The position numbers and the translations under genes were made by a program. A stretch of DNA of 60,124 bases from Curtobacterium flaccumfaciens UCD-AKU (lineage in GTDB: Bacteria > Actinomycetota > Actinomycetes > Actinomycetales > Microbacteriaceae), in NCBI RefSeq assembly GCF_000349565.1, contig NZ_KB714628.1, positions 120,895 through 181,018 of the forward strand, written 5' to 3'. Within the stretch, counting starts at the first letter, position 1; each line of letters begins with the position of its first letter. A model generated the notes under the pieces. It did not search any database and was not told the DNA's origin. It saw only the letters and a list, made by a program, of their open reading frames with translations. Positions 41,210-50,484 of the stretch are shown here, in pieces.

Positions 41210-42403
41210 TCAGACCATTTCAGTCTCATCCCACCCGGTGAGAAGGCCACCTCCGGTTTGGAACCTCAACGAACCAAGTGTGGACATTCGAGCGGTGAGA
41301 CCTGTGAGGTCCCCGAAACGGAGCAGATGCGTTGGTCCGCTTCCGCGCGAGTAGTCCGAACCCTGATAGCGCTTCGGTGCGACGAGTTGCGCTCGCACAT
41401 CAGGGTGAAGTTCGCAGAACAACGCCGCGGCCAGAGTTTGCATCTTCGACCCGAACGGAATCACAGTCAGGCGTTGCTTCCCGAACCCCTCGTTGTAAGC
41501 CTTCTCGAGCCGGTCCAGCGTCTCCATGTAGTGCAGAGTGGACGCGTCGTGGAAGTCGAACGCCGCCGGCTCCTCCGGATACGCATTAATCTGTTTCATC
41601 ACCGTCAGCCGCCAGGCCAGATCCTTCGCTGGCGGTTCACCAGCAATGTAGGTCACACCGCGGTGCGGGACATCGGCATTGAAGGCGGGGTCTACCGCGT
41701 CCAGAGCAACGCGGACCCGGTTCGCGTTGAAGCCGCAGATCACCACCGCGTGCTCCGGTAACCCTTCGGCTGACTGTCCGATGTACTCAACATCTGCGCC
41801 ACTGGAATCTGCGTCGTAGTCCGGACCAACCGCAATAGGCGCGGATGGCGAGACGCCCTTCAGCAGCTCGGCTCGTGCTCGAAGCTGATTGAGGATGTTC
41901 TCTGCGTCAGCCTGCGTGGGCGCGTACTCGGTCGCTTCGGTGTAGGCGACCGTCAAGTTAATCGAAATACCCTCACGGGCCAACTCGAAGAGACACCGCA
42001 TCACGCGCAGAATGATCCGACCGCTTGCACCGCTTACGTCGAAGGTTAGTCTCAGGCGCCCGCCATCGTTCTCGGACCGCTCGGCGGCAGCGCGCACAGA
42101 GGGCGCAAGCTTCGACGAAAGGTCCGCGACGTCGATCGTCGTCATCCGCGTACTCAATTGCTGTAATGACACCGTCAGGTCCGTCATCTGCGCTTCGTTG
42201 TCATCACGGTTTGTTGCGAATTTCAGGACGACTGCCTCAACGACGTTCGCGCTCCCGCCTGCCAGAAGTGATGCGTACCTGGTGCTGCGTTCCTCGAATC
42301 CGTTCACCACGATCAGGAGATCGGTTACCGGAGCGACGGTGAGCGGTTCCAATTTGGGGAACGCATCGTGCATGTCAACGAGCTCGACCCTTCGGAACCT
42401 CAC
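41210..42403 (-). CDS. Partner protein of the kinase/ATPase fusion, Rossmann-like
   Basis: 397 residues, no named family. The N-terminal half has VTDLLIVVNGFEERSTRYASLL, then LRLTFDVSGASGRIILRVMRC and INLTVAYTEATEYAPTQ, a strand-loop-helix order like a Rossmann or CARF-type sensor fold. The second half has HAVVICGFNANRV, RLTVIPFGSKMQTLAAALF and VAPKRYQGSDYSRGSGPTHLL. Its start overlaps the stop of the ATPase gene by 4 bases, so it is made with it. No transmembrane helix. I infer a two-component defence module in which this protein is a sensor or effector. Confidence 0.75.
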   Translation of the reverse strand: MRFRRVELVDMHDAFPKLEPLTVAPVTDLLIVVNGFEERSTRYASLLAGGSANVVEAVVLKFATNRDDNEAQMTDLTVSLQQLSTRMTTIDVADLSSKLAPSVRAAAERSENDGGRLRLTFDVSGASGRIILRVMRCLFELAREGISINLTVAYTEATEYAPTQADAENILNQLRARAELLKGVSPSAPIAVGPDYDADSSGADVEYIGQSAEGLPEHAVVICGFNANRVRVALDAVDPAFNADVPHRGVTYIAGEPPAKDLAWRLTVMKQINAYPEEPAAFDFHDASTLHYMETLDRLEKAYNEGFGKQRLTVIPFGSKMQTLAAALFCELHPDVRAQLVAPKRYQGSDYSRGSGPTHLLRFGDLTGLTARMSTLGSLRFQTGGGLLTGWDETEMV

Positions 42404-44952
42404 GAGTTGAGCCCCTCACCGTCGAACAGCGTCAGCTGCACATCCGAAGGTTGCTCCTGCGCTGGGTCAACCACCGCCCGTCGTCGCTTCTCCAACTCCG
42501 GCTCGAGAATCAGCTTCGGCTGCTCGAGCATGAGTTGGAATTGTTGGGGGCTGATCTTCACTGCATCGTTCTTGTACAGTCCGGCCCGGAATACTGGGAG
42601 GTAGATGCGTCGGAAGTGCCAGCGTAGCGTGGACAACCGTGAATGACGGCTGCGCCCCAGAGTGAGTTCAATGAACACTGAACGTCGGAGCAGTTCCTTG
42701 ATCAATTCAAACTCCCCGCCGGGAAGTTCCTGCTCCATGCCGAGATTGCTTTCCACCTCGATGCGGGGAATCTCGACCGGAACAATCTGACTGTGCTCCC
42801 GGATACCCTTCCCGTCCTGCAATGCAGCTCCGACGAACGTTCCGAATTCGCGCGCGAACATGAGCAGTCGATCCCCGAGAGGACGATGATGCACTACGGC
42901 ATTCAGGAGGAGGCGGCTCACTTCCTCCACCGCATTGTGCTGCGCCCGTGCCGCTATTACTTTTCGTGACGTTTTGTTGCTCTTCGAGAGGATGCGCCGA
43001 TAGAGCATGAGTAGGGCGGCGATGTCCCCGCTGCACAACATTGCCAGCACGTCAAGGCCATAGTACGTTGCCTTCAGCTTCCCGCTTGCACGCAGGTTCG
43101 CATTCATCGCCTTGTGATCGAGTGAGTCCCCGATCAATTCCTGCGCAGTGCCGACCCAGCCTGCCGCCTTCAGGCGCCGGTCGAGGAGATTCTGAATGAA
43201 CCTCTTATTCGGTGCACCATACCCGGCCTTGGTGTCGTCGAGGAATTCCGCACCGCAATCGATCTCGATTCGTTCGCGGTCCGGGTCGGAGGTGAGCCCT
43301 GACCAAGAGTTCACTGTTCCGTATTTCTCACTCGACACCTTGAAGTGATGGCTTGGCTGACGTCCCCAGACAATGTTGAAGACGAGTTCCTGGACAGCCT
43401 CGCTGACACGATGCGTGCTGAAGTCGTCGAGGAGAAAAGCGATCGGGTGGGCCTGAAAGAACGGCATGATCTGCACGAGGTCCGCTGTTACGTCGCCGAT
43501 CAACGTGACAGGTGCCGATGGCGCGCTCTTGCGCTCGTGAAGTCGCCGCTGGCTTCGGAAGAGTTCCCGTTCAACCAGGTGCGTTGCCGACGCGAGCGGG
43601 TTCGGGTTGAATCGGACGGTCGGCGCCGCCGGAGTCAGGTGCTTCTCAATCAGCTCATAGATGCGCGCCGCTTCGTCCTTACCGAGCCCGAACACTTCCT
43701 GCGCATCGCCCCGCTGCGCAACGACGCCGAGCGTGCGAACCAATTCAAGGATATGCAGCAGATTGAAGAAGAAGACGATTTCCTCCTCCATGCCGTCGAC
43801 GTCGTCGCGTGTTTGGAAGGCACTGAGCCGGGTCTGCACGTCGCTTGCGCAGCTGACGTAGATGCCACTCACGTGAAGATCTTCCATCGGTACGCGGCGG
43901 TCAACGCTCGCATGCGTCCGCAGCGCCAGCCACCGCAGCACCATGCTCTTTCCGCAGCCGCGAGGCCCAGTCAGGAGGACGGCGTCACCCGAGGTGAGCT
44001 GACTCAGCCAAGTCGTCTCCGCGAAGAGGTCCAGGAGGAGTTCGTCGTTGCGAATCTGCTCCGCGTTGATCAGTTCGAATGGCTCCTTCAACTCCTGACG
44101 TCCGCCGAGGGACAACGTTGCGTCCCGCGCGACGACACGGAGCGCTTCACGGATCTCTGCGCCGGTGCGGATGCTGCGGCCGGCATCATCGTCGGTCATC
44201 TGATTGAGCAACGGCTCCAGCAGGTGCAACAATCGCCGATCGTCGAGGCTCAGGTCTCGTCGCCGTCGAACGACGTTGTGCATGACCGCGATGTGATGCG
44301 CGATGTGGTCGACGTCCGAAAGCTTCTTCTTCGTCGCCGATGTGGGCTTCAAGCTTCCCGTATCGACCACGACAAGCTGGAAACCGGCCCCGGCGGGGTC
44401 GTGCGCTGCGACCTCTCCCGGTCGAGACGGGCGCAGCATGATGTTACGGGCGTGCAGATCATCGTGCTCGAGCTGTTCTCGCTCGAGCGCGTCCAGCACA
44501 TCAGTCATCTGCAGCGCGAAGCTCATGATGGTTGCTGTGGTGATTTCGTCGGAGCGCTTCTCCACCAGGTCCTGCAACGTGAACCCGTCATCCACCCACT
44601 GCTCGACGATGACAACGAACGCTTCGGGCATGCCCTCAGCGGTGAAGGCACCGACGTCCTCGCATGTCGTAAACAGCGGCGGTTGCAGGCCGAGACGCAG
44701 CCGGAACTCGTCCTCAATCCCACGATCCGGTGATGCATAGTCCTCGGCCAGCGCGATCTTCGCCGCGTACCGGCGTCCGCGCCGGTCGACGACCTGCCAC
44801 ACCACCGCTTTTCGGCCGTTCGCGACACAGCTGACCGGGATAAAGGTCCGATCGGTCGTCTGCAGCACGCCACCGGAAAAAATCGACGAGTCACGCAGCA
44901 GCGCGAGCTGCTCCTCTGAGAGGTCGCCGGAACCCGGTTGAGGACTATTCAC
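42400..44952 (-). CDS. Protein kinase-like / P-loop ATPase fusion
   Basis: 850 residues from GTG 44952; TATACAT lies about 10 bases upstream and may be a -10 element. Residues 40-280 form a kinase-like domain with Lys65 (YAAKIAL) and the catalytic loop HDDLHARN at 163-170, where HDD replaces HRD. The metal-binding DFG is DTG at 197-199. Residues about 300-600 form an ORC/STAND-like ATPase with Walker A GPRGCGKS at 329-336 and Walker B-like AFLLDDFST, followed by a helical C-terminus. Kinase activity is possible because the Asp and Asn are kept. Large ATPases with a coupled small partner are typical of anti-phage modules; the exact system is not one I can name. Confidence 0.8.
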   Translation of the reverse strand: MNSPQPGSGDLSEEQLALLRDSSIFSGGVLQTTDRTFIPVSCVANGRKAVVWQVVDRRGRRYAAKIALAEDYASPDRGIEDEFRLRLGLQPPLFTTCEDVGAFTAEGMPEAFVVIVEQWVDDGFTLQDLVEKRSDEITTATIMSFALQMTDVLDALEREQLEHDDLHARNIMLRPSRPGEVAAHDPAGAGFQLVVVDTGSLKPTSATKKKLSDVDHIAHHIAVMHNVVRRRRDLSLDDRRLLHLLEPLLNQMTDDDAGRSIRTGAEIREALRVVARDATLSLGGRQELKEPFELINAEQIRNDELLLDLFAETTWLSQLTSGDAVLLTGPRGCGKSMVLRWLALRTHASVDRRVPMEDLHVSGIYVSCASDVQTRLSAFQTRDDVDGMEEEIVFFFNLLHILELVRTLGVVAQRGDAQEVFGLGKDEAARIYELIEKHLTPAAPTVRFNPNPLASATHLVERELFRSQRRLHERKSAPSAPVTLIGDVTADLVQIMPFFQAHPIAFLLDDFSTHRVSEAVQELVFNIVWGRQPSHHFKVSSEKYGTVNSWSGLTSDPDRERIEIDCGAEFLDDTKAGYGAPNKRFIQNLLDRRLKAAGWVGTAQELIGDSLDHKAMNANLRASGKLKATYYGLDVLAMLCSGDIAALLMLYRRILSKSNKTSRKVIAARAQHNAVEEVSRLLLNAVVHHRPLGDRLLMFAREFGTFVGAALQDGKGIREHSQIVPVEIPRIEVESNLGMEQELPGGEFELIKELLRRSVFIELTLGRSRHSRLSTLRWHFRRIYLPVFRAGLYKNDAVKISPQQFQLMLEQPKLILEPELEKRRRAVVDPAQEQPSDVQLTLFDGEGLNS

Positions 44953-45030
44953 CCTCTATGTATAGCCGGTCGAGGCCCACTCCGGGGACGCTGAAGCCGG
45001 ACGCGGAGACGTGAATAGGCCAGCGACGTC

Positions 45031-45495
45031 CTAAGCGACAGATAGCTCCAGACGGTCGATCGGCAGCTCCACCTGCCCACCATGGGTACGAATGCCAACA
45101 TACGAATGCACTGTCTCCAAGAGCGTTGCAAGTTCTGCCTCAGCGCCCAGGAGCCGTCGTTCGTCCGTGGACGAGTGGCTACGCCGTGCACCTTGTAACG
45201 CCGCTGTGACAGCGCGCTTCCGTTCGATCAGCACGTTCACCAGAGTCTCAAGCGTGGAAGCGTCGAACGCGTCGGCCCGTCGAGCGAACCCCATCCGTTC
45301 CAGCACCTGAGCTTGATGCTCCGCCAGCAACGTCGCCGGCGTCGCGACGTTCGCCGACCGAGGATCCACATCGAACGACTCTCCACACGAGCAGGTGTAG
45401 GTACTCGTGCCGTGCTCCTGCCGCCAACCAGTGGCGCTCACCAACCGGTGCGAGTGCAGCGCCGACGTGATCTCTGCCTGAATCAAAGCTGCCAT
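45031..45495 (-). CDS. Hypothetical protein with a small Cys motif
   Basis: About 154 residues from ATG 45495; a TTG at 45513 with GGGAGAGA close upstream is the alternative. An N-terminal segment has TSTYTCSCGESFDVDP, a CxC pair that may be half of a zinc site, followed by helices (TLLAEHQAQVLERMGF; LVNVLIERKRAVTAAL). No family recognised. It sits between thyX and the kinase/ATPase gene on the same strand, 116 bases after thyX. Confidence 0.6.
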   Translation of the reverse strand: MAALIQAEITSALHSHRLVSATGWRQEHGTSTYTCSCGESFDVDPRSANVATPATLLAEHQAQVLERMGFARRADAFDASTLETLVNVLIERKRAVTAALQGARRSHSSTDERRLLGAEAELATLLETVHSYVGIRTHGGQVELPIDRLELSVA

Positions 45496-45610
45496 GACAA
45501 GTTTTCGTCTCAATCTCTCCCGGAACGAACGCTGTCGTTCTCAGATGCGGCGAACCGCCCGGCGCGTCGCTCCCCCGAGCCACGCACCAGCGTGATAGTA
45601 GAGGACCATC

Positions 45611-46390
45611 CTACGGCGCGACGCGTCCCGCGTCGACGAACGCCCGGTGGGTGATCGGCATGAGTTGCGCAAACTGCGTCTCCAGCTGCGTGGCGACCAT
45701 GTGAATCTCGCGCTGCGGCGCGCTCGGGAACAGCGCATCTGGCGCCTGGACCCGGAGCGACAGGAACGCCATCAACGAACGAGCGTTACAGGTGGCATAC
45801 ATCGAGGAGTACGTCGCGACGGGAAGGACACCACGAGCGACCTCCCGGGCAACTCCAGCGTCGAGCATGCGGGCGTACGCGTCGTAGGCGACAGTCACCG
45901 ACCGCCGGGTCTCGTCCACAACGACCGCGTGCTGCTCCGGACTCCCGGGAGTGAACTCGTAGTGGCCGGCTTTCCCGGTCTGCAACAATGGCCGGTCATC
46001 GTCCGGGAGGTAGAACACGGGAGCCAACCGCCGATACCGCCCAGACTCCTCGTTGTACGACCAGCCAATCCGATGCCGGTGGAACTCGCGGAAGACGAAG
46101 ATCGGTGCCTGGATGTAGAACGTCAGCGAGTTGTGTTCGAAGGGAGTGCCGTGCCGGTTCCGCATGAGGTACCGGATCAGGCCTTCAGAGCGAGCCGGGT
46201 CCTCATCGAAAGCGGCTCGGGACTGCTCTCCGACGGTGGACACGCGAGCAGCCCAAACCACATCGGCATCAGACGCCTGGCTGCGGACCAGTTCCGCCGT
46301 CACATCACTGCGAAATGTTGGGGCAAGAGCCGCTTCGGACTCGTCACCGTCTGACGGGTGCACCGTTGACGGACGGTTCGGATCTCTCAT
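45611..46390 (-). CDS. thyX: Flavin-dependent thymidylate synthase ThyX
   Basis: 259 residues. The ThyX signature is present: FHRHRIGWSYNEESGRYR, with RHR at 105-107, Ser111, Asn113, Glu114, Ser116 and Arg118. The N-terminal VVWAARVSTVG and NRHGTPFEHNSLTF segments also match. It methylates dUMP to dTMP using reduced FAD and methylene-tetrahydrofolate. The start (ATG 46390) has only a weak GGAAGA further upstream. It lies between druA and hypothetical genes in the island and not beside dapA/dfrA, the usual chromosomal neighbours, so it may be an accessory copy. Confidence 0.93.
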   Translation of the reverse strand: MRDPNRPSTVHPSDGDESEAALAPTFRSDVTAELVRSQASDADVVWAARVSTVGEQSRAAFDEDPARSEGLIRYLMRNRHGTPFEHNSLTFYIQAPIFVFREFHRHRIGWSYNEESGRYRRLAPVFYLPDDDRPLLQTGKAGHYEFTPGSPEQHAVVVDETRRSVTVAYDAYARMLDAGVAREVARGVLPVATYSSMYATCNARSLMAFLSLRVQAPDALFPSAPQREIHMVATQLETQFAQLMPITHRAFVDAGRVAP

Positions 46391-46487
46391 CAGTGCGCGT
46401 CTTCCCGTGCTCGCTGCTGCGACTCGCTGGTTCGGTTCAGCGTACTGAGCAACCGTTCGGCGGAGCAAGACCGCCCGTCATCGTCGT

Positions 46488-47918
46488 TCATTCGGCTCCG
46501 TAGAGCTGCCAGCTCTCGGCGCGGAAGTCGCGCCAGCTGGTCTCCCGTCCAGCACGCGGGACCGCCCAGCGGTGCTTCCACCATTCAGCGAGTTCGTCAA
46601 CCGTATTACCTGCTCTCCCACCCAAGGTGCCTGCCTCCCCGCGAAGGAATTCCTCGGAGTTCTCGGCAGTCGCTCCGAGGAACAGCTGTCGTTGCACCCC
46701 GTGCGCGCGCAAGCGCCGGCCGTCTAACCCCAATTCCAGCAGCGCGCGTTGAACAACCTCACGTCTGTTACGGAAACTCGTTCCACCCCACTGCTGGTGA
46801 CGTTGCGTCGCCTTGCCATCCAGTGCCGCTGCCGCCACTTCGACCAACCGCTCATAGATGCCGCCGGTGAAATGAAAGTCGCCGGTACCAGAGGAGTACC
46901 CGACCGGACGCATCGAAAGCGAGCCGTCCTGCCGCCGAAGACGGTTGTAAACAGACGAGCGCCCCAGAGCAGACGACGTCGTCACCGCAGCGAGCTGGGC
47001 ATGGCGTGAAACGCCGGAGATACGACTCGTCGCCGTCCGATACTTCTGCTCGAACACGGAACGAACATCGTTGCTGGTGGCGAGCAGCGCCATCAATTTC
47101 CCGGCAAGGATCCCCCGATACGGGGGCACCGCGCCGAGCACGAATGCGTCCATCAGGTGGATCAGGCCGTCCCGGCGCTGCTGCGCGTCCCAGCCGATGG
47201 CGCCGTCCCTGGCCCGCATTGCAAAAACCGGATCGGTCAGGCCGACCAGTCCCATCAGCCGCCCGTCGTGACCGTCGTCGACGACAAGGAAACGAAGACG
47301 GCGACCGTATCCGCTCGATACGGGAATGGACCAGTGCAGCGTAGCCCAGCGCCACAGCAGCCCGTCCTCGCTTCGGGGCGAAGTCACCTCAACCAGGCGA
47401 GGCCTGATGCGCTCTGGGACGACGCTGGCACCGTCAGCAAGACGGGCGACGAACCGATTCTCATAGCGGGCGAGCGACGGCAACGCGTGGGCGACCTTCG
47501 CTCGCACTGCTTCACGATGCAACGACCGCAATGCGGACTTGTCGTCGACGTGCGGCGCAGCGAGGCCACCGTCTACAAACTGGAACCCCTGCCGGTGAAG
47601 GTGCTCCAACACATCTCTGCGTACTTCGCGTGCGAACGCGGTCAACGGTTCCCCGCGAGAGTTCACGTCCGGGAGGCCAGACACCATCACTTGGTTCGAG
47701 GTGTCGCTGGATGCTCCGTTCGTCGCCTCGACGACGAGATGCGTCACCGGGGCGGAGGTCATCCAACGAGTATCGCAGGGGGCCACCGCGCCCGGAGCGC
47801 CGTGCGCCGTCGACGGCCAATCAGTCAACGGGAAGCGGGCCCCATCCAGAATCACGCTCCGGGATCGCACCACTTCACCCAGGGGCAACGCTGGACGCAG
47901 CGCCATCGCAGATGCCAT
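46488..47918 (-). CDS. druA: Druantia protein DruA homologue (DUF4338)
   Basis: 476 residues from ATG 47918. The DUF4338/DruA core is unmistakable: GLVGLTDPVFAMRARDGAIG, MDAFVLGAVPPYRGILAGK, LLATSNDVRSVFEQKY and TSSALGRSSVYNRL, with WDAQQRRDGLIHL before the MDAF motif. DruA is one component of the multi-gene Druantia anti-phage systems, but the giant helicase DruE and DruB-D are absent here. About 100 bases separate it from thyX downstream, and it is the first gene of the leftward array. The N-terminal 90 residues are less conserved. The molecular activity of DruA is not established. Confidence 0.88.
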   Translation of the reverse strand: MASAMALRPALPLGEVVRSRSVILDGARFPLTDWPSTAHGAPGAVAPCDTRWMTSAPVTHLVVEATNGASSDTSNQVMVSGLPDVNSRGEPLTAFAREVRRDVLEHLHRQGFQFVDGGLAAPHVDDKSALRSLHREAVRAKVAHALPSLARYENRFVARLADGASVVPERIRPRLVEVTSPRSEDGLLWRWATLHWSIPVSSGYGRRLRFLVVDDGHDGRLMGLVGLTDPVFAMRARDGAIGWDAQQRRDGLIHLMDAFVLGAVPPYRGILAGKLMALLATSNDVRSVFEQKYRTATSRISGVSRHAQLAAVTTSSALGRSSVYNRLRRQDGSLSMRPVGYSSGTGDFHFTGGIYERLVEVAAAALDGKATQRHQQWGGTSFRNRREVVQRALLELGLDGRRLRAHGVQRQLFLGATAENSEEFLRGEAGTLGGRAGNTVDELAEWWKHRWAVPRAGRETSWRDFRAESWQLYGAE

Positions 47919-48203
47919 GTAACCCCAAATGATGGGAGCTCCACCGCGGCATCCAGCGCGCCGACGGGTGGCCTCGAGCCGAGGCGCGCCCCTTGTCACA
48001 CTTGCGGGCCGGGTGGGTGCTACGCCTGCAAGCCGGGCGGGCGCGGCCATCGATATCTGTTTCATCGTGTGGCCTATGCGCGGAGCACCCTCAGCCGAGG
48101 TTCCCGCTGCGCAGGGCCGCCGAAGTCATCACCGCGTGCCGTCTCGCGCCGTGGGAGGGCGCGGCTCTGCCGTAGGCTCCGATCAAAGATGAGGGGATGT
48201 CCA

Positions 48204-49844
48204 ATGCCGAAGTGGCTGCTCGTGCCGATTCTCGCCGTCGCGAGTACCAGCGTCGCCATCGCCATGGTGGTCTCCGCGATTTGGCCGAAGTGGTCCCTGC
48301 CGGATGTGCCAACGTCAACGCTGATAGCCGTCGGTGCCGTCGCACTCCTCGCCATTTACGCCGTCGGCCAGCTCCTCAGCCGCACCCGACCGATCAGCCT
48401 GGGCTCGCGGCCTTCCCCACTAGCAGACGTCTCCTCCGCCGATGTCGACGCGCTGGCGAGGAACATGGCGGGGACCGGCGCGCAGTATCAGTTCTTCCTC
48501 AAGGCCCTCCTTCTGCCCAACGACGTGTTCTCTCGCATCAGTGAACGAGTCGAGCACGCATCACGCAGCGTGAAGACAACAGGGTCGTACTCAGTTGTCA
48601 TCCCACCCCCACCGAAACCCACGCGACGGCAGCGCAAGGAGGCAGCCGCAGCACCAAGTGACTACCTGCTTCCGCTGTTCGTGCCTTCCAGGCACGAGAT
48701 AACGAGCGGCCTGCGCATTGCTGATGGCGGCGGCAAGCGACTCTCAACGGTCGACTCCCGGCGGGTCGCTCTGTACATCGCGCTCTGCCTCCGCCACCTG
48801 CTTCGACCGCTCGGAAGGCGAACGCTCGAGCAGTACACGGACCCGTCCCATGGGTTGGAAAATGACCTACTCCGCACGCTCACCCGCACCGGCACCATCG
48901 AAGAGTCTGAAATCGACCGGCTCCGGACGGCTCTCGCGGCGCTCTGCGGTCGAGACGACACACTCGCGGACGTCGCGGCGAACGTTGTCGAGCTTGTGCT
49001 GCGACAGCAGGTGATCGCCGTTCCAGTTCCCCATGAAGACGTCGATGAGCGAGCGTGGCCGTGGACGCATCGGTTCACGGTGGAGTCCAGCGTCGTTGCA
49101 GTCAACGAGCTCCCCTCCCCTGGCACGCCGCGCCTTCAGCAGCGTCTCGTGCGACTACTCGACATGCTGCGACTCGGGCTCGGTGTCCCTCCCCTGAGGC
49201 TCTATCTCCTGCCGACGAACGCAGTCCGCACCCCGAGCTACCACGCGGAGCTCGCCGGTCCGGAAGGCACGTACTTCACAGACTTCAGCATCTACTCAGC
49301 GGACGCAACGAACGCCACCGGAGCCGACATCACCTACCAGGACCGTCGAGGCCAGCGACGGACGCATATCTACATCAGAAGTGTCGCGTGGGACCGAACA
49401 CCCACGCTGGTCACCAGCTTCACCGAACGCGCTCCCGGAAGCTTCGCCAGCACCAGCATCACAAGCATTGTCGCCGCGATCATCCTTGGGCTGCTCAGCC
49501 ACCACGAGCTTGAGCTCGCCGGCAAGGCGCTGCAACAAGCGTGGTTGCTCCCGTCCCTCCTTGCCGTGCCGGTCGCCGCCGTCGGCCTCGCCGGACTCGA
49601 CGGTGGACGTGCTTCACGCCACCCGTCGCTGCTCTCGCGAGCGCTGAACCTCGGCACGGTCATGCTCTGCCTGACCGGTTTCGTCGCAGCGACACTGAAC
49701 ACTGGCTCGTTCACCACCCCTGATGTAGTGTGGGTCCTCCTTCGGGAAGCTATCGCCGCATTGGCGGTCGTGAGTACGCTGACGTTTGTCATGCGCCTCA
49801 TCGTTGAGTTTTACTTCACGCGCAAGAGCGGCGAGAAGCGTTGA
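48204..49844 (+). CDS. Large membrane protein of unknown function
   Basis: 546 residues from ATG 48204 with GAGGGG about 8 bases upstream. Two N-terminal helices (LLVPILAVASTSVAIAMVVSAIW; TLIAVGAVALLAIYAVGQLL) are followed by a soluble domain of about 340 residues, and at least four C-terminal helices (SITSIVAAIILGLL, AWLLPSLLAVPVAAVGLAGL, LGTVMLCLTGFVAATL, AIAALAVVSTLTFVMRLIV). The middle contains RLVRLLDMLRLGLGVPPLRLYLLP and AELAGPEGTYFTDFSIY. No family recognised. It is divergent from druA across 285 bases and forms a pair with the small gene at 49877. Confidence 0.8.
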   Translation: MPKWLLVPILAVASTSVAIAMVVSAIWPKWSLPDVPTSTLIAVGAVALLAIYAVGQLLSRTRPISLGSRPSPLADVSSADVDALARNMAGTGAQYQFFLKALLLPNDVFSRISERVEHASRSVKTTGSYSVVIPPPPKPTRRQRKEAAAAPSDYLLPLFVPSRHEITSGLRIADGGGKRLSTVDSRRVALYIALCLRHLLRPLGRRTLEQYTDPSHGLENDLLRTLTRTGTIEESEIDRLRTALAALCGRDDTLADVAANVVELVLRQQVIAVPVPHEDVDERAWPWTHRFTVESSVVAVNELPSPGTPRLQQRLVRLLDMLRLGLGVPPLRLYLLPTNAVRTPSYHAELAGPEGTYFTDFSIYSADATNATGADITYQDRRGQRRTHIYIRSVAWDRTPTLVTSFTERAPGSFASTSITSIVAAIILGLLSHHELELAGKALQQAWLLPSLLAVPVAAVGLAGLDGGRASRHPSLLSRALNLGTVMLCLTGFVAATLNTGSFTTPDVVWVLLREAIAALAVVSTLTFVMRLIVEFYFTRKSGEKR

Positions 49845-49876
49845 ACAACCTGCAGGACATCGGAAGGAGCGACACC

Positions 49877-50062
49877 ATGACGACGTTCTCCGTACGACGA
49901 GGTGAACCGATCAAGCAGAGCCGAGTCTGGGGACTGGGTGTGATCGTCGGCGACCGGCAAAAGACGGTCGTGCGCAACGAGGACCGCCCGCGAGTTCGCG
50001 CTGCCCTCGAGCAGGCTGCCGCATACAGCCGCCAACACGGTGAGGCCAGCAAGAAGCGATAG
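49877..50062 (+). CDS. Small basic protein
   Basis: 61 residues from ATG 49877 with AAGGAG upstream, preferred to TTG 49841, which would overlap the preceding stop. Reads MTTFSVRRGEPIKQSRVWGLGVIVGDRQKTVV..., ending QHGEASKKR. It is probably a soluble beta-rich protein translated together with the membrane protein. Function unknown. Confidence 0.6.
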   Translation: MTTFSVRRGEPIKQSRVWGLGVIVGDRQKTVVRNEDRPRVRAALEQAAAYSRQHGEASKKR

Positions 50063-50484
50063 ACGACACGCCGCTACCCCGCCTGACGGCAGTCGCATGC
50101 AACGCGGAGCATGACCTGCTGGATTGTGAGCTCACTAGGCGCCGGCCCGCTCGCAGTGCCGAAAAGATCGCGGGGCGCTGGCCCCGAGGCGCTGGCCGAT
50201 TCCGGTCTTCGTCGCCTTCCGGTGCTCGGGACGCGGCCGTCGACACCGGCATCGGATCGAGGACGCTTCGGCGATGACGCGGCTCAGACGTGGCATGAGT
50301 CGTTGAGAATGCCGCACGACGTCTCGTTCGTGCAACACCGTGCGGCGAAGGCTCATTGGGCCTCGCAGCAAGGCATGCGCGGTAGAGCAGGGTCGCGTTC
50401 GCCAACCCGGTTCGGCTTCGCGCTGACCTCGACACGGACCAGCTCCGACCGCGAGTGGCTTGTCCCGGACAGGAACACGTCATG
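50063..50484. other. Gene-free stretch
   Basis: In these 422 bases no frame has coding-like codon use plus a ribosome site. The stretch contains GC-rich short repeats (GGGGCGCTGGCCCC near 50173) but no recognisable RNA or element. It could be eroded coding sequence. Confidence 0.5.

Noticed and set aside
43345..44733. A 462-codon plus-strand frame opposite the kinase/ATPase gene
   Set aside because: Shadow frame; the minus strand carries kinase and Walker motifs.
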